Of a DNA stretch of 64,000 nucleotides, positions 20,701 to 32,200 are shown in pieces; position 1 is the first letter of the stretch; each line of letters opens with the position of its first letter. The stretch spans positions 6,945,632 through 7,009,631 of the forward strand of contig CM119271.1 in assembly GCA_051294375.1 (NCBI GenBank), read 5' to 3'. The notes below the pieces were generated by a model, which was given only the letters and a program-made list of their open reading frames with translations, had not been told where the DNA came from and searched no databases. This DNA comes from Paraspadella gotoi. Taxonomy: Eukaryota; Chaetognatha. The translations under genes and the position numbers were made by a program.

Positions 20701-23700
20701 CTTTTCTATTTCCGTAGTATAATAAAGCGTCATTATTCATTAATCATTAGTCACCTTTCGCGGGGAATATAAAAGAAAACAAACTGACACTGGCTGTATT
20801 GACTGGCACTAACACGGGTCGTATAAGACGTAATCATGACGAATCGATACGCTCTTTTCTATTTGGTTATCTGTAACGCCTTATACTCGCGTAATGTGTA
20901 TCGGTGCTTCGGCTCATATTTGATTACTATAAGTATAATATAAATTTGAAAGAGAATCTTTGCGTTTCTTTGCTTCGAAATGTGTCGCTCTCTCTCTCAG
21001 CTGTCTTTTGCCTTATAATTATACATTTAATGGGATTTTTTTTAATTCTAGAAAACCGCTTTTTGGGATTCTTGCATCTTCATTCAACATGTGTCGCTTT
21101 TTTGGGATTTCTTATTGGATTTTTCTTTATTGTTAATCATTAATGAATTATTTTTACCCCTCCCCCTTTGTGAACCTTTCCCGAATCCGACTCCTCAGGG
21201 CGGCGGAGGGTCGTCAATGGAATCTCATTTCTCCACAAACTCTTCCAGCGCAGGAGGAAACCAAGGAGGAGGATTCTCAGGAGCCCCCAAGTCCATTGCT
21301 GCAGTCGACGATCACTTTCCTCGGTAATTGAGGGATGCTTAAATAACCTAAACTGAACTGTGTGATCTCAGAGGTGGCAACCACTCATTGATTGGCTTAA
21401 ATTAACCTTTTGTCGGGAAGAAACTTTCACATAATAAAATGCAAAATCTGGTGCAGTTGCAGGAGTTAAACATGATTGAAGACAATAGTCAAATAACTTG
21501 ATAATTACAATCTTTAGGTATCTATGTATTGAAAAACCTTTTAAATAGATGAACTTTGATATGTATGTACCTTATTGAAAATTTAGGGAAGCGCGACAAG
21601 TAACTCTCGCCAAGGACGCACGTGGATCCCTCGGGTTTCACATCGTCGGCGGGGAGGATGGGGAGGGAATCTTCGTCTCGTTCATTCTGGGTAAGTCGCG
21701 GTGTTTCGTTGCTAGGAAGTAATAGTATTTGGAATAATCCCATTTTTTCTCGTTGGTAAAGCTGGAGGCCCCGCAGATCTGAGCGGGTTGTTGCGGCGAG
21801 GAGATCAGATTCTTTCGGTGAACAACGTTGATCTGACACACGCCTCTCACGAAGACGCGGCCGCGGCGCTCAAGGGTGCCGGTCAGACAGTTACCATCAT
21901 CGTGCAGTACAGACCCGAAGGCAAAGATTGATTCTTTTTTTTTGGGGGGGGGGATTTCGAAAGATCCTTATTTTACTTAGTAATAACGCACTAATATTAG
22001 TAATAACACTTCTTCTCCGTACAGAGTACAATCAGTTCGAGGCGAAAATCCACGATCTGCGTGAACAGATGATGAACGCTAGCTCCGGCAGCCTACGAAC
22101 CATTCAGAAGCGCTCCCTCTACGTTCGCGCGCTGTTTGACTACGACCCTTCCAAAGACAGCGGACTTCCCAGTCGAGGTGTTTCGAGAGCGAAAGAATCC
22201 TAAATTTTATTCAGAGATGGAGAAAAAAGAAACGAATGCATATGAATTATGATTTAATCTTCGAAGACTCAGACGCGGAGACTTGAAAAACAGAAATTTA
22301 AGATTATAAATATGGTTCGGTTTCGTTGTTTATTATCAGAAATAATTTTTTTATTTGCAACGAATAAACGGATATGGTATTAGTAAGAATTATTACTAGT
22401 ATTGCGAAACTGAGGCTCATAACATCTAACGTACTTGGTGATAACGTTACACAAAGTTTTTATTTCTAGGTCTTCCCTTTAAGTACGGTGACATTCTGCA
22501 TGTAGTCAACGCCTCTGACGACGAGTGGTGGCAGGCTCGACGCATCGTCCCCGGGGGCCACGTCGGACCTGATGGCGCTCCGCAAGAGGAGGGCGTCGCT
22601 GCCATAATACCCAGCAAACGCAGGGTTGAGCGCAAGGAGAGAGCCAGGTGTGTCATGATGAAATCCGATGATTTGTTTTGACGAAAACTTTCTCGTTTAA
22701 AGATTATTTTGACTTAACAGTCAATTTTGGCTTGAAAGTAGAGTGAACCCGCCCTGACATATAACCTGATACGCATTGTAATCATCCAACTTTATTGGCC
22801 AGGTTGAAAAAAGTCGTTTTTTCGGGCAAAGGGTCCTGCGAATCCTTTGCGTCCGGTTCCAGCACCGTCGACAGGAAGAAGAAAAATTTTTCCTTTTCAC
22901 GAAAATTCCCCTTCATGAAAAGCAAAGATCAAGTCAGCGGAGACGAAACCAGCGACGCCGAAGGTAGTTTTTTTAAGATGAAACGTACAAAGTTTCCGTT
23001 TTCGTCGTAGATAATTATTCGTTTTCTTAAAGCGAACCGATTGTACTCTTTTTTTCTAGGTTGGTACATTCCCCACTATGGAATAGGTACTAATAGAATC
23101 GAATCAATTCTTTGCGGTTTTTTTTTGGATTTAATGGCATTCAAGTCTGTTTGACAATGGGATATACGGGTGCAGACATGAAAACTAAATAAATTTATTT
23201 TTGTTAGCCATTATGCGATCAAAATAACACAGAAGAAATAAATATAGATTCAATATTTATAAATGCTTGGTCCTGAATGTTTTTTCCTCTAAATCCCATT
23301 GACATTGTCAATTAAGTAGTTAAGAATGAAGTGCTTTAAACTGCTTTATTAATCTAACCCCGTAAAAAAAAAAAAAAGTTTAATGAAGATTAATCATTTG
23401 AGTCTCACTGAGAGGTTTTTTAAAAAGATCTATAAGAACATTTCTTTAATATATTAATAAAAGTCCTATTCTAAAGCTCATCTAACGGGAAAGCAGAGAA
23501 ACAAAATTCACATTTCATTATTAATTATATTTTGGAAACTTTAATATGGCATTTCTGCTTGTAGAAATTGTCGAAGAATGATATCTTTTATCATACAAAT
23601 TCTAATAAAATCTGACTTTTCCAAAATTTACTCGGGTTTTTTTGGAAATGAAAATACCTTCTAAATAATAATAATAATACCTTTTTTGGCGTTTTATTCG

Positions 23701-26316
23701 TCACATTTGGGGAAAAATTGTGTTGCAATGTTATACAATGTTTTACACATATACAATGATAGACAATGCTTCTTTTCAAAAAACCTAGGGCAACCAGGCA
23801 TCGATTCTCCGACCAAACTTGGAGTAGGAGAAGAGCCAGTGGTGTATTCATATGAAGCAGTGATGCAGCAAGAAGTCCGTTACACGAGGCCGGTCATAAT
23901 ATTAGGTACTTCTTTTAGTCGGGAGAATTAAAGAATTTATCAATCAAATTTACTTTCATACCTGAATTTCGTAGGTCCCATGAAGGACAGAATCAACGAC
24001 GACTTGATATCTGAGTATCCCGACCAGTTCGGTTCCTGCGTGCCGCACACAACGAGACTCAAACGCGATTACGAGGTAGACGGGCGAGATTATCACTTCG
24101 TCGCCTCCAGGGAACAGATGGAGAGGGATATTCAGGTACCAATTCTGTTATCGGTCCACTTCTCTACGGCTCCGCTAGTCTTTTGTTTCGACTCCATTGT
24201 TTGGAATTCTATTGGATGGAACATGTAAATGCAATCATTTGTAATGATTTATTGCAGATGCACCTGTTTATCGAAGCCGGCCAATACAACGATAACCTTT
24301 ACGGGACTTCCGTGGCGTCAGTTCGCGAAGTCGCCGAAAAGGGGAAGCACTGTATCCTGGACGTGAGCGGAAACGCCATCAAGCGGCTCCAGATTGCCGG
24401 CCTTCACCCCATTGCCGTCTTCATCAAACCTAAATCCGTCGACTCGATCATGGACCTTAACAAAAGGATCACCGAAGATCAGGTACCATTTCTTGTTCAT
24501 CTCACCCAAATCTATCCTTTAATTTACTTTAAACTTTTAAAAGTGAGTGATTTGATTTTTGTACCATTTTTTTATTTTATCACAAGCGCAAGCGATTGCA
24601 AAGATTTTGGGACGATGGTCCCAATAAACGTAGTTGTCGGCGTTCAAAATTTATACATATACATTTATAAAATTAACTATAGATAAATATAGATCGCTTT
24701 ATTATAAAAGTGTGCTATTGTATGAAGCTGAAAATTGAGATATAGCTTCTCATCATCAAGGTCTTTCAAAATTGATAATTTCCTAATGATCCTGATATTT
24801 TTGAAATATTTAGTAGCTGAAACATTTTATAAAAATTATTATGCAGATATTTTTGTATCATTATAGGTCTCTCTCTCTCTTTTTTTCTCTTTCTCTCTCT
24901 CTCTCTCTTTCTTAGTCGCGGCCTCTTCTGATTCATCCAAAAACGAGTTGAGCTCTGCAGTGGCTGGAGCTAAAAGTTATTCGTCTCTCTCCCTTACTCC
25001 TACTCTCTTTTTCCCCTCTGATTATTGTATTTAATTTGTTTCAATATAAAATTTAATTAATTATATTAATATAATTTAAGAATTTATGTATTTTTTTTTC
25101 AAATTTTTTTTTTCAAATCATCCCATTATGGTGGACTAAAATCCACCAACCGTTCATCAGCGGGTCATTGGTGCCGGAGGCAAGTCATTCGCCTCCCAAC
25201 CCAAAGGTCCGGGTTCTAGCCTGGTGGCCGCCTAGCAGTTAAGAGGGACGGGGCGCTTAACCCGCCTGTAACATGGTGTTACAGCCTGATCCGAAGCTCA
25301 GGGACTGCTTATATTGAACGGTTCTATCACTAACTCATAACAATAATTACTGTCTCTTCATTGGTGAGCCCGACTTCCGAACACAACAGCAACAACAACA
25401 CTTTCAGGCGACATGCCTCAACCTGGCGATGCACTTTCCGCCCACAACACATCAGGCGACATGCCTCAACTTGGTGACGAACTTTCCACCAACAACAACA
25501 ATTCACTGAAGAGACGCAACAGACTTCTCCCTACGGGAGGGGGGATGTATGGTGGTCTAAAATCCACCAACCGTTCATCAGCGGTCATTGGTGCCGGAGG
25601 CAAGTCATTCGCCTCCCAACCCAAAGGTCCGGGGTTCTAGCCTGGTGGCCGCCTAGCAGTTAAGAGGGACGGGGCGCTTAACCCGCCTGTAACATGGTGT
25701 TACAGCCTGATCCGAAGCTCAGGGACTGCTTATATTGAACGGTTCTATCACTAACTCATAACAATAATTACTGTCTCTTCACCATCTCATTTTTTGTTAA
25801 AGCTTTAGCTATGACTAAAAGAGCAAGATATAGTCATTGACTATATATCTTGCTTTTTTTGTGTCTGCTTGTCCATCTGTCATTGCATATTTCTTTTGTT
25901 TCTATATATTATATATTAAGCTAAGTTTGTTATATATATTTTTTGAGTATCAAAGTTTGTTATTTTCTGATTTTTACAATGCGATTGCGACGATCTTTAT
26001 GCTTTTAAAAATTTTTATTAAAAAAAATTGTTATTATAATAAACATGTTAATAATATGGACATTAGACACCCCACAAAACGAATACTATGTACTATTGAA
26101 TAAGTTTAGTTTTTCAGACACACAGGAGAACTTATTTTTTTTCCTTAGGCGCAAAAAACGTTCGAAAGGGCGTTGAAGCTGGAACTAGAATTTGGAGATT
26201 ATTTCACGGCCATCGTTATGGGCGACACTCTTTCGGAGATTTACGAGCGGGTGAAGCAGGTCATTCGAGACCAGAGCGGTCCCACGATCTGGGTTCCCGC
26301 TAAGGAAAAACTCTAG
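17752..26316 (+). CDS. DLG: Discs-large MAGUK scaffold (L27-PDZ1-PDZ2-PDZ3-SH3-HOOK-GK)
   Basis: 21 phase-consistent exons, 1106 residues: 17752-17982, 18060-18230, 18312-18447, 18568-18718, 18790-18899, 19001-19153, 19437-19631, 19737-19888, 20103-20475, 20590-20660, 21199-21323, 21587-21690, 21762-21920, 22025-22177, 22470-22647, 22803-22963, 23060-23086, 23789-23905, 23975-24135, 24258-24482, 26149-26316. Order: L27 ([16 protein letters not shown]), PDZ1 ([17 protein letters not shown]), PDZ2 ([22 protein letters not shown]), a long Ser/Pro linker, PDZ3 ([17 protein letters not shown]), SH3 ([15 protein letters not shown]), basic HOOK, and a guanylate-kinase-like domain ending in [12 protein letters not shown] organises cell-junction and synaptic complexes. 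The PDZ2-PDZ3 linker (exons 7-11) is longer than in human DLG1. Exon 13 needs a GC donor, and exon 2 may use one too. It predates the DLG1-4 split, so no number is given. Confidence 0.95.
19160..19436 (+). other. ~270-nt polypyrimidine intron of the DLG gene
   Basis: The intron between the two PDZ2 exons is almost entirely T and C from about 19176 to the acceptor at 19436. This leaves all three plus-strand frames nearly stop-free, giving spurious Phe/Ser frames. No coding role. Confidence 0.8.
23060..23086 (+). other. 27-nt microexon in the DLG HOOK region
   Basis: Flanked by TTTTTTTCTAG and GTACTA, phase 1 on both sides. It encodes GWYIPHYGI and is removable without a frame change, so it is probably alternatively spliced, as HOOK inserts are in other DLGs. 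A 702-bp intron follows. Confidence 0.6.
24869..24911. repeat. CT-rich microsatellite
   Basis: A run of CT dinucleotides interrupted by short T tracts in the last DLG intron, followed by further pyrimidine-rich sequence. Confidence 0.85.
25127..25360 (+). repeat. 5' terminal direct repeat of the TRIM-like element
   Basis: 234 bp. Starts TATGGTGGACTAAAATCCACC, in which GGTGGA and TCCACC form a small inverted repeat, and ends CTGTCTCTTCA. Includes a GGTTCTAGCC string that loosely resembles a pol III B box. Confidence 0.8.
25548..25781 (+). repeat. 3' terminal direct repeat of the TRIM-like element
   Basis: Same length as the 5' copy. Two compensating one-base indels (GCGG versus GCGGG, GGGGTTC versus GGGTTC) and a few substitutions separate them. 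Preceded by TG at 25546, so the true LTR may start with TG, with a 3-bp loss at the 5' copy. Confidence 0.8.
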
Positions 26317-26342
26317 TCCTCAGATTGTTTTATCTTTCTCTA

Positions 26343-26348
26343 AATAAA
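26343..26348 (+). promoter_or_regulatory. Poly(A) signal of the DLG gene
   Basis: AATAAA 27 bases after the stop codon. It is the only canonical hexamer close to the gene end. Confidence 0.55.
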
Positions 26349-29283
26349 GACACGTACCTTGTTGGCGAATCTTAGCTTTACTGGAATGGAACGAACTTGC
26401 CTGCATATTAAATCGGGGAATTGCCTGCGGTGGAAGCGAAAGTCCTTACGTTTAATACTATCTTGCAATATTTTTTTTGCGTCAAACCAAATTACTAGAC
26501 CAGTTATCCTGTCATTGTTTTAGTTTTGGGTTTAGTTGACGGGAACGTTTGTGATCTCATTTTGTCACCATTTGTATTCAGTAAGAGTGCCATAAACATG
26601 ACAACATTCATACTATCTTTATGATTATTTTTGATGTGCTCTGAGTGTATTTTGACCAGTGATTTTATTTTGGCAGAAGCCGTGTTGCTTCTTTTAGTAA
26701 ATTTCAGTCTCTGAGATGTATGAATTTCTGTCATCATCAATTTGAGCTAAATGTCGAAAGTAGAACAAAACAAATACTATCATTTTATGAAAAATGTAAT
26801 TGACATACATAGACATCATTAGGGGCCTATGTAATTTCTTATTCAGTAGTTTTCGTTATTAGGGTCTTCCTTTCAAGAATTATACTTCGTGATCAGATGT
26901 AAACTATTTTAAGTCTGTCTGAGCTCAAACTCCATAAATTGTATCATATTCATCATGCTGCCATTCCATTAATTTCTTTTCTCTAATGAGTTTTTTTCAT
27001 TTACTTTCGTCGATTGTGTCGCATTGGGCTTTCAACTGTTTTAGGATTATTTCGCTCCTTTTATTTTCCTGACACTATACTGTTATTTTCTACTGATTTT
27101 CTTTCTCCTTATTTTGTAATTAAAATTTTCTAGTATTTGTATTTCCTTGATATATACTGACACATGGCACAAAATTTTCTCATGTCGATATTTTATAAGA
27201 TTCTGACGGGTGCCATAAATATATACGCTATTATTTCTCCTAAACTGAGCATTGAGCAACGAAATAATAATAATTCGAAACTTTCATGTCAAACCTCTGG
27301 GGAATTTAGAATTTTTCAAGTCCAATTTCTATAATCAATACTTATTAAAAAAAATATGATCTTATGAAATTGGTACAACCATTTGTTTGTTTGTTTAGCG
27401 GTTTTTAGTGAAAGAGAAACCTAAAACTAGCTCTAGTTTTTCAGTGTAGTAAAGTTTATATTTATTCTACAAATGATAGTAAAAACTACTACACTTCTGG
27501 ATTTCTCCCACTGTAAACTTGCTGAAATGACGTGGGCCCTGATAAATAGTTGACGCGCTTTCGTTTGGGCTAAATAACATTTGGCTTTTTATTATTTCAT
27601 TTACGGTGAATCTGAACTTCTTTTTTCATTAATTTATCTACTTGAAAATTTCTGTAGGGTAGTGCGGGGTAATTCGGAACATTTTTTGAAGTAATCAAAT
27701 TTTTCGCCTAGCAAATATATTTTGAATAAAATTTTTTTCTGGTGATATATCTAGGAAAGTTTCCCCGCTACAGGTTGAGGCAGTCGTTTTTATCTTGCGA
27801 CCTCTTGGGGTCACATTTTTAAAAATATTGAAAATTGTTAGATTTTACCCCACCTGGGGTAATTAGGAACAATTAGATTTATTTCTGCAATAATAATAGT
27901 ATAATTATTATTACTTAGTAAATTATCACTAACACGTTATAAAATGAATGAGGTAACTCAGAGCACTGACTTTAGAGGTGTTCCGTTTTACCCCAATTTA
28001 ATTGTAGCTATGTAATAAATGTACTATTTTTTCAAAATACTAACTAAAAGTTAGTAGTCTCGTCTATCATATATATTGGTTGTACCAATTTTATATTAAT
28101 ATTCAATAGTCATATTATATCAGATATGACTGTGACACAGGATTATAAACGACTACTCATACAAAATTTAACTAGCAACTTTGAAATTTGCTATAACTTT
28201 AATTATGGAAAGTCAAGTTGGGGAAATATTAATGCACCAAAAAAAATTATAAAAGATTACTACACAATTTTTTTTATTTAATTTTTTATGTCAGAGTTTC
28301 GTATTACCCGTTCCAAATTACTCTGCACAACCCTATAGAATTAGCTCATCTTTAAATTTGAATTAAATATTTGAGTCATTTTTATTAAAAGCAAGTTTTA
28401 ACTTGTGCGAATGTATGTTTTTACAGTCCCCTGGCCTAAATAAGCATTATTAAACAACTGAAACTAATTCAAAATAATCTATATATTTTTATTTTTGTTA
28501 ATTTTAGTTCTTTGACTTTTTGATTTATTAGCTTTTATGGCTGGGTCTTTTCAAAATATACGAGTTTATAATTTTAGTTTATTTACTATGATTAATATTG
28601 ATATTTTGGACTTATTGTCAATTTTTTGTTGTTAAGCGAAACGATATTAATAGGTAAGTTTAGTTAAGATTGCCAGCATATGCAATCATATATTTTGTTT
28701 TTAAATGTAGAGAAGGGTTTAGTTAAATTTAATGCTTATATTTTTTATAATTTTGTCAAGAGGGATGTTTTACAGCGAAAATACAAATAGTTTAACATAA
28801 TTTTCGGAGAAAATGCAGCGCTTTGTCAGTTTTTTATTTATTATTTTTTACTTAGATTTCTACATTTTTACGCACTAAAATGTGTGTCACAGTTTTACAT
28901 TTGTATTGTGTTTATTCAGTTTTATATCATGTTGTAAAACTTACAATTTGCAAAAACTTGCAGTTATCGTAAATATATGCCGTTAAAATGCTGTTTGTAA
29001 ACCTTATATATCTATATCTACAGTTTGACCTGTAAAATCCCCTTAGTTGAATCATTAAACAACGTGTTAAAGTGTTTTATTTTACCTTGCATGCTTATAA
29101 AGGCCTACAGCTTTGCATATAAAATACCATGGACCTAAAAAAATGTACATCCTATGGACCGGATTTAAAATTCATTTTACCCTGCGTTTTAAAAATAATC
29201 GATAAAAGATGATTCTTGAAATTCAAACGTGATTTGGTCTCCATTTTCACTCGTGGGATCTCCGACCTATTCATTATCGTGCG
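26349..29283. other. 3-kb AT-rich spacer between DLG and the CUT-like/ZNF gene
   Basis: No frame on either strand looks coding. It contains one TIR-bounded transposon remnant (27657-28333). The last kilobase is very AT-rich and probably includes the promoter of the downstream gene. Confidence 0.6.
27657..28333. mobile_element. Non-autonomous TA-flanked DNA transposon (Tc1/mariner- or pogo-like MITE)
   Basis: 677 bp bounded by imperfect terminal inverted repeats. The left end reads GGGTAGTGCGGGGTAATTCG and the complement of the right end GGGTTGTGCAGAGTAATTTG; both continue with GAAC. Both ends abut TA, the target duplication expected for the Tc1/mariner superfamily. Sub-terminal CCCCACCTGGGGTAATTAGG and TTTTACCCCAATT repeat the TIR theme internally. 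No transposase frame is present. Confidence 0.7.
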
Positions 29284-32200
29284 ATGGATTTCGTTCCGGG
29301 CGCAGATGTCCAATCGTTGATGGCGGCGCTGTTGCCGCATGAAACGGGAAAAGCTGGCGTCGTTGATTTGGTCAGTCTTACTGATTCAGGCCATCATCAG
29401 CTCCTCTTTACGGAAAGAAGAACTCCGGGCGATGAAGCTCAGGATTTTATCACTGGTGTGTTCTTTTTCGATTTTGTTATCTTTTAGGAAAAAATTACTA
29501 CTATTTTTTTTACATAACAGATGTGGAGAACGGCTTGAGCGACAACGATGAATCACTTCTCGTGAAGTCACCTTTACAAGTGGAGTCTTCGGGATACTTG
29601 ATTTTAGACAATTGCGGGATGTTGAATGAGTCGACTTCTTTACAGCCCGGCGATGGTGAATCCTCCAAGTCAAAAGAAGGTCCAGTTACGATCTCTCTGC
29701 TCCAACTAGACGAACAGCTCCAGCAACTGTTGTTGGAGTTTGCGGCCTCGCAAAATGGAGACTCGGTGACTTTAACGGTTGAAGACGCTGGTAGCGGCGG
29801 CACAATAGACATTGTTTACTATCCGGCGACGCAGTCTGTCGTGATGGAGTCCAAAAAATTGGCAGAGGAAAACTGCGTTGTGGATCTTGTCCCTAACACC
29901 AATGTCAATTCCAACGTGGCAGAAAGCCAATTTGCAAGCTTTGATCCCGCCGTTTCTGATTCTGTTGCTGACGGCGTCGCTTACACTGTCTCGAATGGCG
30001 ACGCCACCAACTTCGTGAAACAAAACGTTATCTCTCTCTCAAAGTCCGCCGAGAAAACCATCGCTACATCCGTCAATTCCTCTGTGACTACTTTGGGAGA
30101 TACCTCTGAGGATGGTGGTACCAGCGTTCCTCCCCCTAGGCCTGAGGAAGCCGATAAAAACGTGATGGGATCTTCGTCCTTCGAACCCGCGACGAACGAA
30201 AATTTGGAAGGCATCGACGCCTTGGCCGAAATATCTCGGGACATGGACCAAACCGCCGCCGTCTCGCTTGCTTGCGATATGTACCGAAAGTATCGCCTTC
30301 CTCGTCGTAAGCACATCCTTCGCAAAATTTCCAAAGGCAAAGAACTTAGCAACTTGAGCGCACCCCAGCCTTATCCGGAGCAAAACGATCCCGGCGTTGC
30401 GCCCACCTTTCAGAATTATTGCAAGGGCGTTTATAAGATCGACTTCGCCATGATCGCGGAGCGTATCGAGTCTGAGCTTAACTATTACGGGATCAACCAG
30501 GCCACCTTCGCCCACTTTGTGTGCCAACGGAGTCAAACGCGATTCTCCGAACTGCTGACGGAGGCGCGGACTGAAAACTATTATTGCCGCAGCAAAGGCG
30601 TCTTCGAAATCTACCGCCGCATGGAATCGTGGCTCAAGCAACCTTTAGAAGAAAGGATAAAGTGCTACAAACAATGGCTACAGGAGCGAGGTCATGGCAG
30701 CAAAAAGAAGGGTGTTATCAAGAAAAGCTCTTTGGCCCTCGCGATAAAACGTTGCTCTAAGGACCGACCTGCCGTGGATCGCGAGCAGGAAGGCGAGGAA
30801 GAAGAAAAGTCGATGGGCCGAGTATCCTCATTGCTACTAGACGATTTCGGTCAATTCGTTCAAATCGTTGAAGAAACGGATGACGCAGACTGCAGCGATG
30901 ACGATCCCAATTTGGCAAAAGACGTCGGAGCGACGAAGGAAAAGGAAGATTCTACCGAAGACGTCGAGATATCCGATGTAGATCAAGAGGAGGCGATAGA
31001 TTATTTTAAAAACTTTGCCTACATGGCTTACGATCTGGAGGACGAGTTGAAGTGGTTCAACGTGAGTCGCGAGTTATTCTCCCGCGGCGTCCTCGGAAGG
31101 TCCAAGAGTCGATTCAGCGAGATCATGGGCGAGGCTAAGTTGCAGCCATTTGCTTGTAAAAGCGCCGCCGTTATTCAAAAAATTGAAAAACTGTGCGAAT
31201 GGATGTCGAAATCGTTGGAGGAAAGGGGCTCGAGATATTTGGAATGGAGGCTGGATGCGAAAAAAGCCAGCTCGTTTAGGGAAGAACCTGAATCGGATAA
31301 CAAAATGGCGCCGGTAAACATTTTGACGGAATCCGGAGAGATTTTTCAGGTCGAAGGAATTTTAAAATCGTTGGATAAGGAAGAGAACAAGGACTCTGTA
31401 CCGAGTCCCTTTCAGAAGGAGATCTTAAAATCGCAAATAGACTTTCGGACAATCGCGCTGAGATTGGAGAAAGAACTAAAAGCTTATGATGTGGGTCTTT
31501 CTCTGTTCATGCGTAACCTTGTTCCGGATATTACCATCGGTGCCTTTTCACAAATGTTGCGCGACGCCAAATCGCCCAACTTCGTTTGCAAGCGGCGGAC
31601 GACTTTGGATAAGTTCAAGACAATAAGTGATTGGCTGAATCAGAGCGAATACGAAAGGGTGCAGACGTACAAGATGTGGAAGGAGCCAGATGCAGAGCCT
31701 CCGAGGCAGCTTTGCGTTGCGGCGTTGGAGGCCCGGACCATCGCCCAGGAGGTTCTTAAGGAGCTTGTCGAGAATGAGTTGAGTCAGAAAGAATTCGCTC
31801 TTAATATCCTCGGAATGCCTTCTGCGATACTCTGCATGCTTTTGCGCAAAGCCTCCGAGGATCTCTCCGACGTCACGGCTCCTAAATCAGTTAAAGCTCT
31901 TCTCTGCATGAAGGATTGGATGGAGCTTGGTGAATCCGAGCGCAAGATGACCTACGAAACTTGGAAGAGACACTCCAATCCCAAAGGGAATTTGATAAAA
32001 AGATACGGACGAAATATTAGGCAATTTATCGAGACTTCGATCTTGGAAGAATCTCCAGGCGAAATGGAAAATACCAGTTCGCCCGTAAAAATTTTAATGG
32101 ATGAAACCGACGATGATCAGAAGGATGTGGCCGTTGTAGGTCTCGTTCAGTTGATAGAGCATAATCTGTACAAACGCGATGGCAGCTTGAATTACCAAAA

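Larger units (their letters stand above)
25127..25781 (+). mobile_element. TRIM-like miniature LTR retroelement
   Basis: Two direct repeats of 234 bp (25127-25360 and 25548-25781), differing at only a few positions, flank a 187-bp interior. The interior opens with TTGGTGAGCCCGAC, a primer-binding-site-like string, and ends in the purine run GGGAGGGGGGA directly before the second repeat. CCAT at 25123-25126 and 25782-25785 looks like a 4-bp target-site duplication. There is no room for gag or pol, so the element is non-autonomous. The interior also carries an internal duplication starting CAGGCGACATGCCTCAAC. High repeat identity implies recent insertion, in sense orientation within the last DLG intron. 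Confidence 0.75.

Noticed and set aside
25413-25640. 75-codon frame across the TRIM interior into its 3' repeat
   Set aside because: Created by the internal duplication and running into the LTR; no protein similarity recognised.
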